NCBI GenBank assembly: GCA_023411035.1 | Contig: JAEYPE010000172.1 | Span: forward strand, 1-8,594 | Length of the DNA: 8,594 bases | Reading direction: 5' to 3' | Source: Pseudomonadota bacterium | GTDB lineage: Bacteria > Pseudomonadota > Alphaproteobacteria > Azospirillales > Azospirillaceae | In this document: piece after piece, positions 5,095 through 8,594 of the stretch | How positions within the stretch are numbered: position 1 is the first letter of the stretch | Layout of the letters: every line of letters begins with the position of its first letter | Notes under the pieces: model-generated | Told to the model about the DNA's origin: nothing | Seen by the model: only the letters and a program-made list of their open reading frames with translations | Database searches by the model: none | Position numbers and translations under genes: made by a program

Positions 5095-6807
5095 ATGAGG
5101 GCACTCGGCAATCTGCGGATTGGCCGGCGGCTGACCATCGGCTTCGCGGCGGTGATCGCGGTGCTGGTGGTGACGGTCGGCACCGGACTTCTCCTGACTG
5201 AAAACAGCAAGACGCTCAGCCGTCTGGTGGCCGATGTCCGCATGCCGACGACGCTGGCCGGACAGGGCATCGTCACGGCGGTCACCGCCACCAACGCGGC
5301 CATGCAGGGCTATCTGCTGACCAACCGCGAGGATCTCAAGCAGGAGCGCAACCTCGCCTGGGACCGCATCGACGCCCTGCGCAAGGAGATGGACAGCCTG
5401 TCGGCCCGCTGGACCGACGCACAGGTGCGGGCAACCTGGGACATCGTGAAGCCGCTGCTGGAGGATCTGCGCCGCGATCAGGACATGGCCGAATCGCTGG
5501 GCACCATCGGCGACCAGATGGGGGCGCTGAACTCCCTGAACGACGACGCGATTCCGCGCGCCAATCAGGTCATGAGCCTGCTGGTGGGCGATGCCCGGTC
5601 GGAGAGCGCCAGCGGCATGATCCCGCGCCAGCGCGCCCTGCTCCTGGCCGACACGGACGGGATGATCCAGGCCGCCGATCATCTGGTGATGGTGCAGGCG
5701 GTGCTGCTGACGGTCGCCCTGCTGGTCGCCGTGGTGGCGGTGATGCTGACCTCGCGCTCCATCGTGCGGCCCCTGGCCGCCATGACGGAGGCGATGCGGC
5801 GGCTGGCGGACGGCGACTCCTCGACCCATGTCCCGGCCACCGGGCGGCGGGACGAGATCGGGCAGATGGCCAAGGCCGTGCTGGTCTTCAAGGACAACAT
5901 GATCGCCGCGCGGGCGGCCGCGGAGCGCGAGCGTGCGGAGCAGGAAACCCGCGCCCGCCGCGCCCGCGCCATCGAGGAGCTGACCGGCCGCTTCGACCGC
6001 GAGGCGGAGGCCGTGCTCAGCTCCGTCTCCGCCGCCGCGGTGCAGATGAAGGCGACGGCCAGCCAGCTCGCCGCCACGGCGGAGCAGACCTCCCGCCAGT
6101 CGGTCACCGTGGCCGGCGCGTCGGAGCAGGCCAGCGCCAACGTGCAGACCGTCGCCACGGCGACGGAGGAACTGTCCGCCTCGGTCCAGGAGATCGGGCG
6201 GCAGGTCGCCAGCAGCACCGCCATCGCCGACGAGGCGGTGCGGAAGGCCGAGCGGGCCGATCACGCCATGCGCAGCCTCGCCACCGCCTCGGCGGAGATC
6301 GTGGCGGTGATCGACCTCATCACCCAGGTGGCGTCCCAGACCCGGCTGCTGGCGCTGAACGCCACCATCGAGGCGGCGCGGGCCGGGGAGATGGGCAAGG
6401 GCTTCGCCGTCGTGGCGGCGGAGGTGAAGGCGCTGGCCGACCAGACCACCCGCGCCACCGACGAGATCGCCGCGAAGATCGCCTCCGTCCGCTCGGAGAC
6501 GGAAGGGGCCGTGGCCTCCATCGGCGACGTGATGGGCACCATCGGGCGAATCAGCGCGGTCGCCTCGACCATCGCCGCGGCGGTGGAGCAGCAGCAGGCG
6601 GCGACGCGGGAGATCGCCCGCAACGTCCAGCAGGCGGCGGTCGGCACGCAGGACGTGACGTCCAACATCGCCGACGTGAACCGGGCGGCCAGCGAGACGG
6701 GCACCGCCGCCCGCAACGTGCTGGAGGCCGCCGGATCGCTGTCCGATCAGGCGGACGGACTGCGCAGCAAGGTGGAGGTGTTCCTGTCGGCGGTGCGCAC
6801 GGCCTGA
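5095..6807 (+). CDS. Methyl-accepting chemotaxis protein (transmembrane chemoreceptor)
   Basis: This 570-residue inner-membrane chemoreceptor should control a CheA/CheW kinase complex. TM1 is at about 13-34, followed by a periplasmic domain of about 160 residues (35-197) that looks all-helical. It contains NAAMQGYLLTNREDL at 67-81, reminiscent of the GYLLTG element of CHASE3 or four-helix-bundle sensors. TM2 is at about 198-219, then a HAMP region at about 220-273 (RPLAAMTEAMRRLADGD; RRDEIGQMAKAVLVFKD). A long coiled coil then runs from about 275 to 565. Its conserved hairpin tip, 415-432, reads QTRLLALNATIEAARAGE and binds CheA/CheW. E. coli Tsr has Asn where R417 stands. Glutamine/glutamate-rich stretches such as ATATEELSASVQE (354-366) could carry methylation sites. 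There is no NWETF-type C-terminal tether. ATG 5095 is preferred because GGAGG lies five nt upstream; an in-frame GTG at 5077 would add six residues and precede that site. The ligand is unknown. Confidence 0.95.
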   Translation: MRALGNLRIGRRLTIGFAAVIAVLVVTVGTGLLLTENSKTLSRLVADVRMPTTLAGQGIVTAVTATNAAMQGYLLTNREDLKQERNLAWDRIDALRKEMDSLSARWTDAQVRATWDIVKPLLEDLRRDQDMAESLGTIGDQMGALNSLNDDAIPRANQVMSLLVGDARSESASGMIPRQRALLLADTDGMIQAADHLVMVQAVLLTVALLVAVVAVMLTSRSIVRPLAAMTEAMRRLADGDSSTHVPATGRRDEIGQMAKAVLVFKDNMIAARAAAERERAEQETRARRARAIEELTGRFDREAEAVLSSVSAAAVQMKATASQLAATAEQTSRQSVTVAGASEQASANVQTVATATEELSASVQEIGRQVASSTAIADEAVRKAERADHAMRSLATASAEIVAVIDLITQVASQTRLLALNATIEAARAGEMGKGFAVVAAEVKALADQTTRATDEIAAKIASVRSETEGAVASIGDVMGTIGRISAVASTIAAAVEQQQAATREIARNVQQAAVGTQDVTSNIADVNRAASETGTAARNVLEAAGSLSDQADGLRSKVEVFLSAVRTA

Positions 6808-6823
6808 AGCATCGGCGGGCTTC
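6806..6823 (+). terminator. Weak stem-loop at the end of the chemoreceptor gene
   Basis: GAAGC (6806-6810, overlapping the stop codon) can pair with GCTTC (6819-6823) around an eight-nt loop. There is no downstream T-tract and the stem is only five pairs, so termination here is only a possibility. Confidence 0.2.
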
Positions 6824-6934
6824 GCGGGGAGGGACGGGACGGGCAAAAGATCGGTGCGCCGGGTTTCTTGCCAGATCTGCACTTGACCCGGACGCCCGAG
6901 CCCGTCAGCTTCTCGCCGGGCTTTCCCGTGACGC
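6808..6934 (+). promoter_or_regulatory. Spacer upstream of lptF, probable promoter location
   Basis: These 127 nt separate the chemoreceptor from lptF. TTGACC at 6883-6888 resembles a sigma-70 -35 box, but the hexamer 17 nt further on (CAGCTT) is a poor -10. The eight-nt palindrome CAGATCTG lies at 6872-6879, just before it. Because the neighbouring genes have unrelated roles, an lptF promoter somewhere here is plausible. No good ribosome site precedes the lptF start. Confidence 0.3.
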
Positions 6935-8062
6935 ATGCACATGAACCGACTGCAACGCTATCTCTTCCGCAATCTTCTGATCGCCCTCCTGTATTCCACG
7001 GCCGGCCTGACCTTGACGATCTGGCTGAGCCAGTCTCTGCGGCTGATCGAGATGGTGGTGGAAGCCGGGGCGCCGATGCGGGTGTTCCTGTGGCTTCTGA
7101 TCCTGACGGTGCCGACCTTCCTCGGCATCGTGCTGCCGCTGGCGCTGGTGGGGGCGGTGCTGTTCACCTACAACCGGCTGGCAGCCGACAGCGAGCTGGT
7201 GGTGATGCGCGCCGCCGGCGTCGGCCCCTTCGCGCTGGCCGCGCCCGCGATGCTGCTGGCCTTCGGCGTGACGGTGGTGGTCTATGTGCTGAACCTGTGG
7301 CTGACGCCCGCCGCCCACCAGGAGCTGGTGCGCATGGAATACGCCGTGCGCAGCGACTACTCGCAGCTTTTCCTGCGCGAGGGCGTGTTCAACGAGGTGG
7401 GCGACCGCTTCAGCGTGTTCGTGCGCGAGCGCGACAGCGACGCCAACCTGCACAATGTGATCATCCATGACGGGCGCGAGCCGGAAAAGCCGGTCACCAT
7501 CATGGGCGAGCGGGCGGTGATGCTGACCGGTTCGGAGGGCGCGCGCTTCGTCGTCTTCAACGGCAACCGGCAGGAACTGGACCGCAAGACCAACCGGTTG
7601 TCGCAGCTTTTCTTCGAACGCTACGCGGTGGACCTGAAGGTGCTGAGCAGCGCCAGCGGGGAACGCTACCCCGACGCCCGCGAACGCTCCACCGACGAGC
7701 TTCTGCATCCGTCGCCCCAGTTGGCGTCGGACCCGAAGATGATGCGTGATCTGCTGGCGGAACTGCATCATCGGCTGTCCTCGCCGCTGCTGGCGCTGGC
7801 CTACACCATGGTGGCGCTGGCCTGCCTGCTGTCGGGCGAGTTCAACCGGCGCGGCCAGTCGGTGCGCGTGACCACCGCGGTTCTGGTGGTGATGTCCATC
7901 CAGTCCGCGGTGCTCGGCCTGTCCAGCCTCGCCGCCAAGGTGAGCGTGCTGGTGCCGATGATGTATGTGCTTCCGGTCGCGGCGCTGGTGCCGGCGGCCT
8001 GGATTCTGTCGCGCAACCTGCGGCGGCGCGTGCCGTCCGGCGGCGAAGCGGCGGCGGGCTGA
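6935..8062 (+). CDS. lptF: LPS export ABC transporter permease LptF
   Basis: This 375-residue inner-membrane protein of the YjgP/YjgQ family, with LptG and the ATPase LptB, extracts lipopolysaccharide from the inner membrane and passes it to LptC/LptA. The architecture is the expected one. Three N-terminal membrane spans lie at about 15-37, 52-78 and 100-123. The cytoplasmic coupling segment NRLAADSELVVMRAAGVG is at 80-97. A periplasmic beta-rich domain spans about 130-245 (FNEVGDRFSVFVRERD at 152-167; ARFVVFNGNRQELDRKT at 203-219). Three C-terminal spans lie at about 279-300, 312-332 and 337-359. LptF is preferred over LptG because the SELVVMRAAG region and the FLREGVFNEVGD and NGNRQELDRKT segments resemble alphaproteobacterial LptF as I recall it. 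TGA at 6929-6931 is in frame just upstream, so the start must be ATG 6935 or ATG 6941; both have weak ribosome sites. The next gene begins 17 nt after the stop and is not lptG. Confidence 0.92.
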   Translation: MHMNRLQRYLFRNLLIALLYSTAGLTLTIWLSQSLRLIEMVVEAGAPMRVFLWLLILTVPTFLGIVLPLALVGAVLFTYNRLAADSELVVMRAAGVGPFALAAPAMLLAFGVTVVVYVLNLWLTPAAHQELVRMEYAVRSDYSQLFLREGVFNEVGDRFSVFVRERDSDANLHNVIIHDGREPEKPVTIMGERAVMLTGSEGARFVVFNGNRQELDRKTNRLSQLFFERYAVDLKVLSSASGERYPDARERSTDELLHPSPQLASDPKMMRDLLAELHHRLSSPLLALAYTMVALACLLSGEFNRRGQSVRVTTAVLVVMSIQSAVLGLSSLAAKVSVLVPMMYVLPVAALVPAAWILSRNLRRRVPSGGEAAAG

Positions 8063-8079
8063 GAGGGGCGGACCGCATC

Positions 8080-8594
8080 TTGCGCATCCTGTTCATCACC
8101 TCCAACCGGCTGGGCGACGCCGTTCTCTCCACCGGCCTTCTGGCCCATCTGACGGAACGGCATCCGGACGCCGCCCTGACCATCGCCTGCGGGCCTTTGC
8201 CGGCCCCCCTGTTCCGTTCCGCGCCGGGGCTGGAGCGGCTGATTCCCATGCCGAAGCGGGCCTGGGCGCGGCATTGGTTCGATCTGTGGCGGGCTTGCGC
8301 CGGCACCCGCTGGGACATGGTGGTGGACCTGCGCAACTCCGCGGTCGGCCGTCTCGTTCTGGCGAAGCGCCGCTTCTTTCACACCCGCGCTCCGCAACTC
8401 CACAAGGTGGAGGAGATCGGGCGGGTGCTGGGCCTGTCCCCGCCGCCATCCCCCCGCCTGTGGATCGACGCGGCGGCCGAGGCCGAGGCCGACCGGCTGC
8501 TGACCGGTGGGGCGGAGCCGTTCCTGGCGATCGGCCCGACCGCGAACTGGACCGGCAAGGAGTGGCCGGCCGACCGCTTCGCCGAGCTTGCAAC
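8080..8594 (+). CDS. Glycosyltransferase family 9 (heptosyltransferase-like), N-terminal part
   Basis: The frame is open from a TTG at 8080 to the right edge, giving 171 complete codons; the C-terminal half is missing. It begins LRILFITSNRLGDAVLSTG, the first Rossmann strand plus the GD-x-(V/L)-(L/A)-S/T motif of GT9 heptosyltransferases (WaaC/WaaF-like). It continues with LLAHLTERHPDAALTI, and VVDLRNSAVGRLVLA at about 89-103. Near the edge come AIGPTANWTGKEWP at about 150-163 and DRFAELA, the start of the second domain, where the family places donor-binding residues. Such enzymes add heptose or related sugars to the LPS core at the cytoplasmic face of the inner membrane. TTG is chosen because no in-frame ATG or GTG occurs between the lptF stop and the conserved first strand, and AGAGGGG at 8062-8068 can serve as ribosome site. 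The 17-nt gap implies cotranscription with lptF. Exact sugar and acceptor are unknown. Confidence 0.88.
   Translation, partial: MRILFITSNRLGDAVLSTGLLAHLTERHPDAALTIACGPLPAPLFRSAPGLERLIPMPKRAWARHWFDLWRACAGTRWDMVVDLRNSAVGRLVLAKRRFFHTRAPQLHKVEEIGRVLGLSPPPSPRLWIDAAAEAEADRLLTGGAEPFLAIGPTANWTGKEWPADRFAELA

Noticed and set aside
6872..6879. Palindrome CAGATCTG upstream of lptF as an operator
   Set aside because: An isolated 8-nt palindrome is expected by chance at this scale and has no repeated partner or flanking symmetry.
5005..6942. A 645-codon open frame on the minus strand opposite the chemoreceptor gene
   Set aside because: The plus strand encodes an unmistakable chemoreceptor. The antisense product is a His/Arg/Gly-rich string with no domain, the usual by-product of GC-rich third codon positions.

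Overview
The window looks like a stretch of chromosome from a high-GC Gram-negative alphaproteobacterium, most likely Azospirillum or a close relative in Rhodospirillales. This is inferred from the strong G/C bias at third codon positions, and from an LptF, a family 9 glycosyltransferase, a chemoreceptor and a Liv-type transporter of the kinds seen in that group. It carries seven protein genes, two of them cut by the window edges. I see no RNA gene, insertion sequence, CRISPR array or clear sign of recent transfer.

Layout. (1) Positions 1-1149, minus strand: the N-terminal 383 codons of a protein with tetratricopeptide repeats followed by a glycosyltransferase-like Rossmann region. (2) A 74-nt divergent spacer. 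(3) 1224-2183, plus: a secreted YkuD-type L,D-transpeptidase with an extra C-terminal cysteine-containing domain resembling the LprI/DUF1311 family. (4) 2184-2319: a spacer built largely of short tandem duplications. (5) 2320-4900, plus: a tightly overlapping three-gene operon for a Liv/HAAT-type ABC importer (two permeases and one ATPase). No second ATPase (LivF) and no substrate-binding protein is present. (6) 4901-5094: an AT-richer regulatory spacer with an imperfect direct repeat. (7) 5095-6807, plus: a methyl-accepting chemotaxis protein. (8) 6935-8062, plus: the LPS-export permease LptF. It is followed after 17 nt by (9) the start of a heptosyltransferase-like GT9 gene that runs off the right edge.

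The genes fall into three themes. The L,D-transpeptidase, LptF and GT9 proteins build or export the envelope (peptidoglycan cross-linking or remodelling, LPS transport, LPS core or other glycan assembly), and the left-edge TPR/glycosyltransferase-like protein may belong with them. The Liv-type genes import small organic solutes, probably amino acids or related compounds. The chemoreceptor provides behavioural sensing and is probably transcribed from its own promoter.

I found no convincing new multi-gene system. The points most worth a second look are the domain fusion in the L,D-transpeptidase, the incomplete transporter whose ATPase has a non-canonical signature motif, the short direct-repeat arrays in two spacers, and the lptF-GT9 linkage without lptG.
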